From Collinsella sp. 4_8_47FAA (GTDB lineage Bacteria; Actinomycetota; Coriobacteriia; Coriobacteriales; Coriobacteriaceae), in NCBI RefSeq assembly GCF_000763055.1, contig NZ_KN214135.1:106127-170126 (forward strand): a DNA stretch of 64,000 nucleotides. The letters are read 5' to 3'. A program made the position numbers and the translations under genes. How positions within the stretch are numbered: the stretch's first letter is position 1; each line of letters begins with the position of its first letter. Shown piece by piece: positions 1 to 6,888 of this stretch. The notes below the pieces were generated by a model. It was given only the letters and a program-made list of their open reading frames with translations. It ran no database searches and had not been told where the DNA came from.

Positions 1-329
1 ACCGAGGTGTCGACGCGCGACCATCGCGCGAGCATGCCCTCGGGGTAGTAGGTGCCGTGCCTGAGCTTGGGTATCTCGAGCTCCACGTCGCCCACGGCGG
101 TCTTGAGCGACCTGGGGCGGTAGCCGTTGCGGCTGTTCTCCCTGCCGTCGCTGCGCTCGTTGCGGCCCGCGCCGCACATCTGCTGGGCCTCGGAGTCCAT
201 CAGCGCGTTCATCACGCCGCCCAGCACCCTGCACGCGAACTCGCGCGCGTCGCCGCACTCCTGCCAAAGCCTCGCCGCCTCGAGGGCCTCGTCGCGGCCG
301 AGGCGCAGTACACTCTCTTCTTGGGGCAT
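1..329 (-). CDS. IS256-family transposase, N-terminal part, cut by window edge
   Basis: The minus strand reads an open frame from ATG at 329 to the window start (about 109 residues, no stop). It begins MPQEESVLRLGRDE and contains CGAGRNERSDGR, NGYRPRSLKTAVGDVELEIP and PEGMLARWSRVDTS. The RxNGY.RR.L.T..G...L.IPK.R.G.Y.P region is the conserved N-terminal part of Mutator/IS256 transposases. The DDE catalytic domain would lie beyond the left edge, so it cannot be judged whether the element is intact. An SD-like GGAAAGG lies just upstream of the ATG. The right end of the element should fall between the start codon and the folD terminator at 407-432; I could not define a terminal inverted repeat without the left end. 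Confidence 0.88.
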   Translation of the reverse strand, partial: MPQEESVLRLGRDEALEAARLWQECGDAREFACRVLGGVMNALMDSEAQQMCGAGRNERSDGRENSRNGYRPRSLKTAVGDVELEIPKLRHGTYYPEGMLARWSRVDTS

Positions 330-406
330 CGCCTTTCCTTCCATTCGTCACCTTCATTACTCCAACGACGAATTCTAGGCGGTGTCCCCTCCCTTTCAAG
401 AAAGGG

Positions 407-432
407 AAGAGGCGGGGTATGCCCCGCCTCTT
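407..432 (-). terminator. Hairpin at the 3' end of folD
   Basis: A perfect 11-bp stem (407-417 with 422-432) with a TATG loop overlaps the folD stop codon. No strong T-run follows on the minus strand, so termination is plausible but not certain. It also separates folD from the IS element. Confidence 0.55.
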
Positions 433-1297
433 ACACCACATCTCTGCGCGCTACCCGCTCCGCCGCCTCGATCACGTGTTTGGCGAGAATCGCGGTGGTC
501 ACAGCCCCCACGCCGCCCGGCACCGGAGTAATTGCGCCAACGATCGGTTCCGTAGCATCAAAATCGACATCGCCGACCAGCTTGCCAGCGGCCTCGTCCC
601 AATTAATGCCAACATCGATGATCGTCTGGCCCCCACGAACCGCATCCGCGCCAATCGTGCGCGCGCGTCCAACGGCCGCAACCACAATATCAGCTACACG
701 GCACTCGGCAGCCAAGTCGCGCGTATGCGTATGGCACGTCGTCACCGTGGCATTGCGAGCCATAAGCATGGCGGCAACGGGACGACCAATTACCAGCGAC
801 CGACCAACAACCGCGACCTTGGCCCCATCCAGTTCAACGCCGTAATGGTCCAGCAACGCCAACACGGCCTCGGCCGTGCAAGGAGCAAAGCCCTCGCCAC
901 GACCCGAAAGCGTGGTGAGCAGCGAGGCCGGTGTCATGGAGTCAACATCCTTGGCGGGATCGAGTGCCGCGGCAACTGTATCCTCGTCAAGGCCGGCGGG
1001 CAACGGACGAAACATCAGGCAGCCGTGAACAGCGGGGTCAGCATTGATGTCCTTAATAGCCGCCAGCAGCTCGTCCTGCGAAACATCGGCGGAAAGCAAG
1101 ACGCGGCGAGCCTCAATGCCAACCTTTTCGCAGCGCTTGAGGGCGCCGCGCTCGTAGGACAGGTCGTCCTCGCGCTCGCCCACGCGAACGATGGCCAGCG
1201 TCGGCACAACGCCGCGCTCGCACAAAGCCGTGCAGCGAGCGGCGAGCTCCTCGGTCAAAGCACGGGCAACGGGAGCACCCTTGAGCAGCTCGGCCAT
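431..1297 (-). CDS. folD: FolD-type methylenetetrahydrofolate dehydrogenase (cyclohydrolase residues replaced)
   Basis: 288 residues, the normal FolD length. FolD oxidises 5,10-methylene-THF with NAD(P)+ and usually also hydrolyses methenyl-THF to 10-formyl-THF in the cytosol. Visible family features are VGRSLVIGRP (nucleotide binding), KDVDS near 120, and TPVPGGVGAVT near the C-terminus. Aligned by eye to E. coli FolD without gaps in this region, Tyr50 is kept as Tyr48, but the catalytic Lys54 of YxxxK is Ala52 and Gln98 is Phe96. In the human homologue the equivalent Lys56 is needed for cyclohydrolase but not for dehydrogenase activity, so this protein is probably dehydrogenase-only. fchA ends 2 bp upstream, which fits a division of labour. 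Start ATG at 1297 follows fchA directly. Confidence 0.93.
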   Translation of the reverse strand: MAELLKGAPVARALTEELAARCTALCERGVVPTLAIVRVGEREDDLSYERGALKRCEKVGIEARRVLLSADVSQDELLAAIKDINADPAVHGCLMFRPLPAGLDEDTVAAALDPAKDVDSMTPASLLTTLSGRGEGFAPCTAEAVLALLDHYGVELDGAKVAVVGRSLVIGRPVAAMLMARNATVTTCHTHTRDLAAECRVADIVVAAVGRARTIGADAVRGGQTIIDVGINWDEAAGKLVGDVDFDATEPIVGAITPVPGGVGAVTTAILAKHVIEAAERVARRDVV

Positions 1298-1299
1298 GG

Positions 1300-1932
1300 C
1301 TATCCCCTCTTCCTTGCGGCGTCAGCAGCACGGCGCGCCAGTGCATCGGCGCGCGGCAGCCACGTATCCAGCAGCTCATCGCACGCCGCCTCGAGCTCCT
1401 CGGCGCGCGCCCGGTCTTTCATAGATGTGGTGTTGGCAAAGAGCGTCAGGCTTGCGCCCTGCATGGCGGCGCGGCAGAACACGGCGCCGCACGCCACGTC
1501 GGACAGCAGTTGGCGCGAGCCTTTGTCGGCCATGTCCTCGAGCAGCGCCAGCGCGCGCCCACAGGCGTCCATGATCCGATACGGCGGCATGGCCGCCACG
1601 CGCAACGCGTCCTGAATCGCCGCGGGTCGAGCCGGATCCTCGCGCGGAATACCATACGACGCGGACACCTGGCCGTATGCACGAACATCCTCGGCAACCA
1701 GACCCACTAGTTCCTGCGCCAACTCGTCTGCCTGGGCAAATGCACGCGTCAGATCGTCCGCCCGATCGCTAAGCGCGGGATTGGTTGCCCCGTAGCGAGC
1801 GACCATCCCGCAAAGCGAGGCGCCCAGCGCGCCCACAAAGGCGCTCGCGCTACCGCCGCCGGGAACCGGCTCGCGCGCGGCCAGCGCCTCGGCAAACCCA
1901 CGGCAGGTCTTGTCCATCATCTCTTGGCTCAT
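1300..1932 (-). CDS. fchA: Cyclodeaminase/cyclohydrolase FchA family protein
   Basis: 210 residues. The family converts 5-formimino-THF to 5,10-methenyl-THF with release of ammonia, and clostridial FchA can also hydrolyse methenyl-THF. The glycine-rich motif PVPGGGSASAFVGALGASL (residues about 22-40) is the family hallmark, and the all-helical ending (AMQGASLTLFANTTSMKD, then ARAEELEAACDELL) fits. It is the first gene of a two-gene unit: folD starts 2 bp after its stop. GAAGGTG lies about 9 nt before the ATG at 1932. A 9-bp bulged hairpin (1961-1982) sits in the leader. With folD and fhs (11.8 kb) it makes up the one-carbon folate set. Confidence 0.92.
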   Translation of the reverse strand: MSQEMMDKTCRGFAEALAAREPVPGGGSASAFVGALGASLCGMVARYGATNPALSDRADDLTRAFAQADELAQELVGLVAEDVRAYGQVSASYGIPREDPARPAAIQDALRVAAMPPYRIMDACGRALALLEDMADKGSRQLLSDVACGAVFCRAAMQGASLTLFANTTSMKDRARAEELEAACDELLDTWLPRADALARRAADAARKRG

Positions 1933-2309
1933 ACGTATGCACCTTCAAGTCATATAGATCGGTCGGGCGGCAACCGCCGACCAACCGCATCAAACACGTA
2001 ATGATGCTAAGTCTAGCCCATAAGCACATGAGCGTCAGCACACCTGGCCATCGCGGATTTCTATGACGAACGATAGGCGTCGGCGCCGCAAACATGGGAC
2101 ACATGGCCCATCTTTCGAGACTCCCGAATGGCACAAACTGGGGCATATCTATAAGTAAGGAACCCGTTGGGGCACGGCCGCGCAACGGCCACAAGCGATG
2201 AACGGAGGCATAAGCCGCACAGTGCACAGAGACATCCGCCGCCAGTGCAATCAGTACCCCAACAGCATGCGGCGCCGTGATGTCACCGGCAGACAAGGAG
2301 GACGCCACC
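1933..2309. other. Intergenic region between fchA and the first lipoprotein gene
   Basis: No convincing gene. Contains a hairpin at 1961-1982 (6 bp, one bulged base, 3 bp, CAA loop) in the fchA leader. At 2094-2110 lies ATGGGACACATGGCCCA, which recurs exactly at 3051-3067 upstream of the paralogous lipoprotein gene, so the upstream region was probably duplicated with the gene. AAGGAGG before 2310 is the lipoprotein ribosome binding site. Confidence 0.6.
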
Positions 2310-2912
2310 ATGAAGAAAAAGACCCTATCGATCCTTTCCCTTTGCATCGCCCTCTTTGCCGCATTTGCCCTTGTCGGCTGCGGCGGGAGCGCATCGGGCG
2401 GGGGCGGCAGCGCCGCTAAGAGCGAGAGCAAAGAAAAGGCCCCCGTTGCCAAGAAGACTGACTTTATCTGGTTTAAGGTCGAGATGCCCGAGGGCGTTGG
2501 CGTAAGCGACTCCGCTGGCAAGAATGCCGACAGGGTCCAGCTCACTTTCCCCGAAGACGAGAACGGTTCGGTCGATCGCTTTATCCCCGTTTGGAAAAAG
2601 GCGCTGACAGCAGAGGAATCCCACGCCGACCAGGCAGAAAAGAAAGGCGATACGTTCCAGTGGAAGGATGGCGGGTCCGTCGAGTATAACGGCAGGACGT
2701 GGCTCATCGGAACGTACGAGGACAACAGCGGCGTCTCAACCCTCCTCTTTACCGACGTTGAACCGGGAAGTGTCTACGTCCTTATCTCGAACTTCGATCT
2801 GCATAAGAAAGAAGCCGAGGCACTCCTCAACTCCATCGAGTTTCCCGATGACATGACGGAAGCGGTTTCCGAGGCACGCGAAGTCGAGATTTCGAGCATC
2901 GAGATCAAGTAG
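2310..2912 (+). CDS. Putative lipoprotein, first of a tandem pair
   Basis: 200 residues starting MKKKTLSILS, with a lipoprotein signal ending LVGC (lipid-accepting Cys24), then a low-complexity Gly/Ser/Lys linker to about residue 45. The mature domain begins KKTDFIWFKVEMPEGV and ends EVEISSIEIK. It is clearly paralogous to the next gene: the shared blocks are TDFIWFKVE.PEGV, DRFIPV, the NGRTW/NGKTW position, GSVYV and a final IEIK. No catalytic motif is visible, so the function is unknown; it should sit on the outer face of the membrane. I chose 2310 rather than the upstream ATG because AAGGAGG is correctly spaced and the signal peptide starts there. A terminator at 2970-3004 makes it a separate unit. 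Confidence 0.85.
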   Translation: MKKKTLSILSLCIALFAAFALVGCGGSASGGGGSAAKSESKEKAPVAKKTDFIWFKVEMPEGVGVSDSAGKNADRVQLTFPEDENGSVDRFIPVWKKALTAEESHADQAEKKGDTFQWKDGGSVEYNGRTWLIGTYEDNSGVSTLLFTDVEPGSVYVLISNFDLHKKEAEALLNSIEFPDDMTEAVSEAREVEISSIEIK

Positions 2913-2969
2913 CAAGGGTTCGCGCACGCCCGCACGAACGCCCCATTAAATGAACGGGCACCCAACCCC

Positions 2970-3004
2970 GGGGAGAGCCGGCAGCACCGGCCCTCCCCTC
3001 TTTT
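2970..3004 (+). terminator. Intrinsic terminator of the first lipoprotein gene
   Basis: GGGGAG-A-GCCGG pairs with CCGGC-C-CTCCCC (one mismatch, CAGCA loop), followed by TCTTTT. Confidence 0.85.
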
Positions 3005-3141
3005 GCGCCCGGACATATTGCCACTTGTCGGCGCAAATCCGGCACCCAGAATGGGACACATGGCCCACCCGAACGAGCCGCCCACGCGTACAGTAAAGGC
3101 AGGTAATCCATGGGCGGTTACAGATCGAGGAGGACACGACC

Positions 3142-3732
3142 ATGAAAAAGAAGGCCTTTGCGATTCTCACCCTCTGCATCAGTCTCTTTGCCGCGGTTGC
3201 CCTGGTGGGCTGCGGTGGCAGCGGCGGCGCTACCGGAAGTGGCGGCGGCGGAGCAGAAAAGCCCGCCGTGGATATGAGGACCGACTTCATTTGGTTTAAG
3301 GTCGAGGTTCCCGAGGGCGTCGAGATCACCGACGTTGCCGGCGACACCGCCGACAGGGCCCAGTTTAAGTTCACCGAGAGCGAGCACGCCAGCGATCGCT
3401 TCATCCCTGTCTTCGACTCTGACAAGAACGCCGACGAGCTGTTCGACTACGAGGCAAAGTGGAAGGCCAACTCCGGATGGACCGAGAGCGATCCCGTTAA
3501 GTACAACGGCAAGACCTGGCGCAGCGCCTACTTTACGCACTCGGGCGGCGTGACGACCGAGTACTTCACCGACGTTGACGGTGGCAGCGTGTATGTGCGC
3601 ATCGACAACGTCGAGGAGCACAAGGACGCCGTCGAGACCATGATGAAGTCTCTGGAGTTTGCCGATGATATCGCCAAGGCCAAGACCGAGGCCATGGACG
3701 TTAAGCTCGAAGATATCGAGATCAAGCGCTAA
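3142..3732 (+). CDS. Putative lipoprotein, second of a tandem pair
   Basis: 196 residues starting MKKKAFAILT, with a signal ending LVGC (Cys24), a Gly/Ser-rich linker and a mature domain beginning RTDFIWFKVEVPEGV. It aligns along its length with the upstream lipoprotein, including DRFIPV, NGKTW, TEYFTDVDGGSVYV and the C-terminal IEIK. GGAGG lies before the ATG. The upstream region repeats a 17-bp sequence found before the first copy, supporting tandem duplication of gene plus leader. A strong terminator follows at 3768-3808. No enzymatic motif is recognisable; a cell-surface role is all that can be inferred. Confidence 0.87.
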   Translation: MKKKAFAILTLCISLFAAVALVGCGGSGGATGSGGGGAEKPAVDMRTDFIWFKVEVPEGVEITDVAGDTADRAQFKFTESEHASDRFIPVFDSDKNADELFDYEAKWKANSGWTESDPVKYNGKTWRSAYFTHSGGVTTEYFTDVDGGSVYVRIDNVEEHKDAVETMMKSLEFADDIAKAKTEAMDVKLEDIEIKR

Positions 3733-3767
3733 AGCTCCAACGGCATGCAGCGGCGCCGTTTTAGCTC

Positions 3768-3808
3768 AACCGGGATGCAAGGTGCGACTCCTTGCATCCC
3801 GGTTTTTT
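3768..3808 (+). terminator. Strong intrinsic terminator of the second lipoprotein gene
   Basis: A perfect 15-bp stem (3768-3782 with 3790-3804) with a 7-nt loop, running into TTTTTT. Confidence 0.93.
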
Positions 3809-3826
3809 GTGTTCGAAAGCGCCCGG

Positions 3827-4096
3827 TCACATCACCATATTGAGCACGTTGACGAATTCCTGGGCCTGGGAGCGGCTGCTCAGGCTAAAGACACAGGCAG
3901 TCAACAGCCTGTTGCGCAGAAAAACATTGCGGCCCTTGATCCTGTTAACGCCCGTGATGTCCTTAAGGTAGACAATCTCGGTATGCTTGCCACCAAAAGT
4001 GCCTTTCTTGAGTACCTCGATACGGTTGGGGTAGATCTTGACGTCTTTAAAGCTGCCCGAACCTTTGTCCTGGAACAGCAAGGTGCTGTTGTCCAT
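3827..4096 (-). CDS. Small PH-like domain protein
   Basis: 89 residues from ATG at 4096 (MDNSTLLFQDKGSG), chosen because GGGAG is about 9 nt upstream; the frame stays open to a possible ATG at 4111. The pattern FKDVKIYPNRIEVLKKG, then TEIVYLKDITGVN, then RNRLLTACVF resembles short bacterial PH-like domains (strand, rK.G.....TI.l.dI..V). There is no membrane segment or signal peptide. It is convergent with the lipoprotein genes and separated by their terminator. The molecular role is unknown. Confidence 0.7.
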   Translation of the reverse strand: MDNSTLLFQDKGSGSFKDVKIYPNRIEVLKKGTFGGKHTEIVYLKDITGVNRIKGRNVFLRNRLLTACVFSLSSRSQAQEFVNVLNMVM

Positions 4097-4267
4097 GCGT
4101 GTCACTCCCATGGGGCTCGTTAAAACTGTCTTAAGGTCACATTTTAGCCACCGCAAACCCTTTTCGCGGTCGCGCACGGAGCACCAAATCGTGTCCACAC
4201 GAGCAAATAAACTAATACCGCAAGGAATATAAGCCGTTATCCAAGGATGGCGAAGTAAAACAAGGGA

Positions 4268-4319
4268 TTAGCAATGGCTAAGATTTAAGTCTAAAAAAAC
4301 CCTTAGGAAGTGCTAATAT
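4268..4319. promoter_or_regulatory. Candidate HicB operator and promoter region
   Basis: TTAGC-AATG-GCTAA (4268-4281) is an inverted repeat. A related copy, TTAG-GAAGT-GCTAA, lies just downstream, and TAATAT (4314-4319) is a possible -10 box before hicA. Paired palindromes at a toxin-antitoxin promoter fit autoregulation; this is inference. Confidence 0.45.
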
Positions 4320-4341
4320 ATAGTTATTGAAAGAGGCTGAG

Positions 4342-4512
4342 ATGCAGAGACGCGAACTGATCCGTATCCTCGAAGAAGCCGGCTTCATCTCGAAAGGAGG
4401 CACTAATCACGAGAAGTTCGTCAAAGGAGATAAACTCGTGCTCGTGAAACGCCACCGAGAGATTGAGGATCAAATTGCCAAAAGAATCCTAAGGCAGGCA
4501 GGACTTCGATAG
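4342..4512 (+). CDS. hicA: HicA-type mRNA interferase toxin
   Basis: 56 residues, MQRRELIRILEEAGF then SKGGTNHEKFVKGDK and VLVKRHREIEDQIAKRILRQA. HicA toxins are small double-stranded-RNA-binding-fold RNases; the G-G-(T/S)-x-H segment with the catalytic His and the trailing PRHxE..-like segment (here KRHREI) fit. I chose the ATG at 4342 over an in-frame TTG at 4327 because GAGG is properly spaced before it. The hicB-like gene starts 45 bp downstream behind its own strong SD, the usual toxin-antitoxin order for hicAB. Confidence 0.85.
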   Translation: MQRRELIRILEEAGFISKGGTNHEKFVKGDKLVLVKRHREIEDQIAKRILRQAGLR

Positions 4513-4557
4513 CTCATCCTCATCACATTTCGCATCGCTTTTTAAAGGAGGTCTTAT

Positions 4558-5010
4558 ATGGTTTACGTATGGGAATTCGAGTTCTTTGATTCGGACGGCG
4601 TCGTCGACGCTGTGCCATGTGGCTCGCTGGGCGGAGGAGGAACGTTTGGCTCCGATCTAAACGACGCTGTCGAAAGCGCCGCCGATTTTCTCGCATGTAT
4701 GGTCGACGATCACCTTATGGGCGGCGTCGATCTTCCCGCGCCGGACTTTGGACACCAGCCACAACACGGCGGCAAGATTATCGCCGTGGCCGTCAGCCGC
4801 GAGCTCGGCGACATCCCCGCCGTCACCGCAGCGGATGCCGCACGCATGCTCGGTGTTAGCTCAGCACGGGTATCGCAACTGATAAATGCAGGAATGTTGG
4901 ATTCATGGAAGGACGGCACCAAGCGCATGGTGTCCAAAGCTTCCATCGAGGCACGACTCGCCGACGCACCAAAGGCAGGGCGCCCAAAAGAGGTCCCTAT
5001 TGCTGTATAA
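4558..5010 (+). CDS. hicB: HicB-like antitoxin with C-terminal helix-turn-helix
   Basis: 150 residues with a strong SD (AAAGGAGG) before ATG at 4558. The N-terminal part (MVYVWEFEFFDSDGVV, then GTFGSDLNDAVESAADFL) matches the partial RNase H-like fold of HicB. The C-terminal part, ITAADAARMLGVS-like here as VTAADAARMLGVSSARVSQL then GMLDSWKDGTKRMVS, is a MerR/excisionase-style winged helix that would bind the operator at 4268-4319. It should neutralise HicA by direct binding. Most HicB proteins use RHH or Xre DNA-binding domains; the excisionase type is a recognised variant. Confidence 0.8.
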   Translation: MVYVWEFEFFDSDGVVDAVPCGSLGGGGTFGSDLNDAVESAADFLACMVDDHLMGGVDLPAPDFGHQPQHGGKIIAVAVSRELGDIPAVTAADAARMLGVSSARVSQLINAGMLDSWKDGTKRMVSKASIEARLADAPKAGRPKEVPIAV

Positions 5011-5033
5011 AGCAATAGCGTTGCGGGTTTTTT
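4997..5033 (+). terminator. Terminator at the hicB 3' end
   Basis: CTATTGCT / AGCAATAG (4997-5004, 5011-5018) spans the hicB stop codon. CGTTGCGGG then TTTTTT follows about 10 nt later, so the structure is slightly atypical. Confidence 0.6.
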
Positions 5034-5153
5034 CATTTGTCAGATTAGCTGACAAGCTCTCCCAATTCGGAACTCACTGCGTTCCGAATTGGGCTGGACA
5101 CATTGCCGCAGGTAGCTGCGCATCCTCAATCCAAAGTACGAGAGGTGTTTCCC

Positions 5154-5942
5154 ATGGCAGACAGACCGAAACCAACACTGCGCGACTGCGTCTACGGGCT
5201 TGCCGTCGGCGACGCTCTGGGCGTTCCTTACGAGTTCAGGCCCCGCGGCACGTTCGAATGTACCGACATGATCGGCTACGGCACGCATGGGCAGCCCGCC
5301 GGCACCTGGAGCGACGACACATCTATGACGCTTGCTACCTGAGACTCGATTAGGGAGCTCGGGCATATCGACACCGCAGACATGCGCGACAAGTTCGTAA
5401 GCTGGATTGCCCGTGGCGAGTATACGATCGACGGCGTTTTCGATTACGGCGGCACGACTGCTCGCGCCCTGCACACCGGCAAAGGTGGCTCCGGCGAACG
5501 CGACAACGGCAACGGCTCGCTCATGCGCATCGCGCCCCTGGCGTTCACCGATGCGACAGACGAAGAGATCAGCGGGGTCTCTGCGATAACGCACGCCCAC
5601 AGAACGTCAACCGATGCATGCGTCATATTTGTCGAGCTGATGAGGGATGTGATGAACGGCGCGCTCCCCTCGTGGGCGCTGCAGCTGAAAAGCGCGCCCG
5701 AGCACGAAATCAGGTCCAGCGGCTTCGTGCGCGACACGCTTAAGGCCGCCAGCTGGTGCTTTATCAACACCAACAGCTACGAAGATTGCGTGCTTGCCGC
5801 CGTCAACTTGGGCGACGATACCGACACCACCGCAGCCGCCGCAGGCGCCCTCGCCGGCACGGCATACGGTCTCAAAGCCATCCCACGAGAGTGGATCGAC
5901 ACTCTGCGCGGCAAGGAGCTGATTGAGCAGTGCCTGTTTTAG
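5154..5942 (+). pseudogene. ADP-ribosylglycohydrolase interrupted by one in-frame TGA
   Basis: Reading from ATG at 5154 (SD GAGAGG) gives MADRPKPTLRDCVYGLAVGD, then SMTLAT, then TGA at 5340-5342, then in the same frame DSIRELGHIDTADMRDKF to a stop at 5942, 263 codons in all. Ignoring the TGA, the family motifs are all present: GDALGVPYEF, WSDDTSM, RDNGNGSLMRIAPL and NLGDDTDTTAAAAGALAG with the metal-binding aspartates. These enzymes remove ADP-ribose from proteins or small molecules. One base change (for example TGC or TGG to TGA) would account for the break, so it looks recently inactivated, unless the stop is read through or is a sequencing error. An ATG at 5382 could give a C-terminal fragment lacking the first metal site. 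Confidence 0.85.
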
Positions 5943-6000
5943 GGAGCAACTACAGCCCAGGCGGCATCAGCCAACATGGGGGCATGAGAGGACCGAACAA

Positions 6001-6228
6001 ATGACGATTGCAGAATGCACCGACATGGGGCCGTTTGCCACAGAACGGGGCACCGTTGGCCCATACACCGTCCTGGTCTTTGAAGCCCCGTTGCCGTTAA
6101 AGAAATGGCGCGCCATCGTGGTAGACGGAATACGCTACGAAACAATACCGGTCATGGACGCCGGCAACGATATCCTCGCTATAGCCGGCGAGCACGATCT
6201 GGCAGGCAAAAACGCGACGTTCGTCTGA
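6001..6228 (+). CDS. Hypothetical protein, 75 residues
   Basis: Starts MTIAECTDMGPFATERGTVG with GAGAGGA before the ATG, 58 bp after the ADP-ribosylglycohydrolase frame and on the same strand, and ends before a terminator at 6253-6280. It is beta-rich by appearance (VGPYTVLVFEA, WRAIVVDGIRYETIPV, NDILAIAGEHDL), with no cysteines after residue 6, no signal peptide and no membrane segment. I do not recognise the family; co-transcription with the glycohydrolase is likely. Confidence 0.6.
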   Translation: MTIAECTDMGPFATERGTVGPYTVLVFEAPLPLKKWRAIVVDGIRYETIPVMDAGNDILAIAGEHDLAGKNATFV

Positions 6229-6252
6229 TGCAGGCCCATTGGCTGCCACAGA

Positions 6253-6280
6253 AAAGGGCCGGTTGCAGCCGGCCCTTTAT
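6253..6280 (+). terminator. Intrinsic terminator after the 75-residue ORF
   Basis: AAAGGGCCGG pairs with CCGGCCCTTT (6253-6262, 6269-6278) around a 6-nt loop. The U-run is short. Confidence 0.65.
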
Positions 6281-6585
6281 GACGATACCGCCTGCGTTGC
6301 CCGCGCTTCCGAAGTGTGACTAGCTGAGGAGCGGGTTCCGCGGCACAACATGATTTTACCCAGCAAGGCGGCTCTTTTGCAGCCGCCCCACCGTTTATTT
6401 ACATCTGCCGCCACGAGCAGATGTCGCACGGACGAGAGCAGAGAAGCGATGCCGGCGCGGCCAACAGAGCAGACAACCCGCACGACCAGAGAAATGACAA
6501 AAGCGTTCGCTGCTTCGATTCCTTATCCGAATCCAGGCGCTTGTCCTAGCGTCGTCCAACCATACCCGCCATCTCCAATCCACAT
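6281..6585. other. Non-coding stretch with possible remnant of the tRNA-like element
   Basis: No ORF here has a convincing start or composition. A GGCGGCT/AGCCGCC hairpin lies near 6366-6388. Around 6531-6560 the sequence AATCCAGGCGCTTGTCC, then TAGCGTCGTCC, resembles the 3' end of the tRNA-like element at 6942-6967 (AATCCGGGCGCTTGCC, then CGTCC), suggesting a third, decayed copy. Confidence 0.4.
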
Positions 6586-6681
6586 AAAAAGCCATCCCGA
6601 AGGACGGCTTGCGCGTCGGTAGGATTTGCACCTACGTCTCCTCAATCAAGGGCACTCCTCGTACTGTGCTACTTTCCGCGC
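6586..6681 (-). ncRNA. tRNA-like small RNA gene, copy B, with its own terminator
   Basis: Read on the minus strand from 6681: a 5' GCGCG pairs with CGCGC (6615-6611); a D-arm-like GCAC-10 nt-GTGC (6669-6652) follows; then CCCTTGATTGAGGAGAC; then a T-arm-like GTAGG-TGCAAAT-CCTAC (6635-6619); then an intrinsic terminator AGCCGTCC-TTCG-GGATGGCT (6609-6590) running into TTTTT. It is homologous to copy A at 6889-6985, with compensatory changes in the T-arm and the closing stem. The segment between D- and T-arms is about 7 nt too short for a normal anticodon arm, so this is not a canonical tRNA. A short ORF (6632-6757) overlaps it on the same strand. Confidence 0.6.
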
Positions 6682-6757
6682 TTTTATTATCCAATTTGTC
6701 TACGACCTTATCAACCACAGCCAACTCATCCGGCGCCAGCCTTGCCGCACCCTTCAT
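6632..6757 (-). CDS. Possible 41-residue ORF overlapping tRNA-like copy B
   Basis: ATG at 6757 with GAGGA 7 nt upstream opens a frame MKGAARLAPDELAVVDKVVD, ending SSTVRGVPLIEET with TAG at 6634-6632 inside the T-arm-like segment. The first 27 residues have normal protein composition (charged, helix-forming), and the frame stays open well upstream of the ATG, so it could be the 3' end of a decayed gene. The last part is simply the RNA element read in one frame: copy A has a 2-nt length difference there and does not keep this frame, which argues against selection on the peptide. Confidence 0.25.
   Translation of the reverse strand: MKGAARLAPDELAVVDKVVDKLDNKSAESSTVRGVPLIEET
6686..6714 (-). promoter_or_regulatory. 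Promoter for tRNA-like copy B
   Basis: On the minus strand, TTGATA (6714-6709), a 17-bp spacer and GATAAT (6691-6686), followed 5 nt later by the GCGCGG 5' end of the element. The spacing is ideal for a housekeeping sigma factor. Confidence 0.6.
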
Positions 6758-6851
6758 TGAGTCGTCCTCATTGTAGTCGCAGCCGTGGCGCACATGAAAA
6801 CGATGGCAGGCACCAAGCCGGTGTGCCCGTTGGCTGGCGAGCGATAAATGA

Positions 6852-6880
6852 TTGACAGGGTCTATCTGACTGTGAAAAAT
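6852..6880 (+). promoter_or_regulatory. Promoter for tRNA-like copy A
   Basis: A perfect -35 TTGACA (6852-6857), then after about 17-19 bp an A/T-rich -10 (AAAAAT/AAATAT), and the element starts at 6889. The -10 match is weak. Confidence 0.5.
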
Positions 6881-6888
6881 ATAGACAA

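Noticed and set aside
1958-1990. Folate riboswitch before fchA
   Set aside because: Only a single bulged hairpin is present; the multi-helix THF aptamer cannot be found.
5340-5342. TGA in the glycohydrolase as a selenocysteine codon
   Set aside because: No plausible SECIS hairpin follows at the right distance, the family is not known for selenocysteine, and other genes in the window use TGA as a normal stop.
6350-6622. 90-codon plus-strand ORF
   Set aside because: No SD, Pro/Arg/Ser-rich shadow composition, and it runs into the tRNA-like element on the opposite strand.
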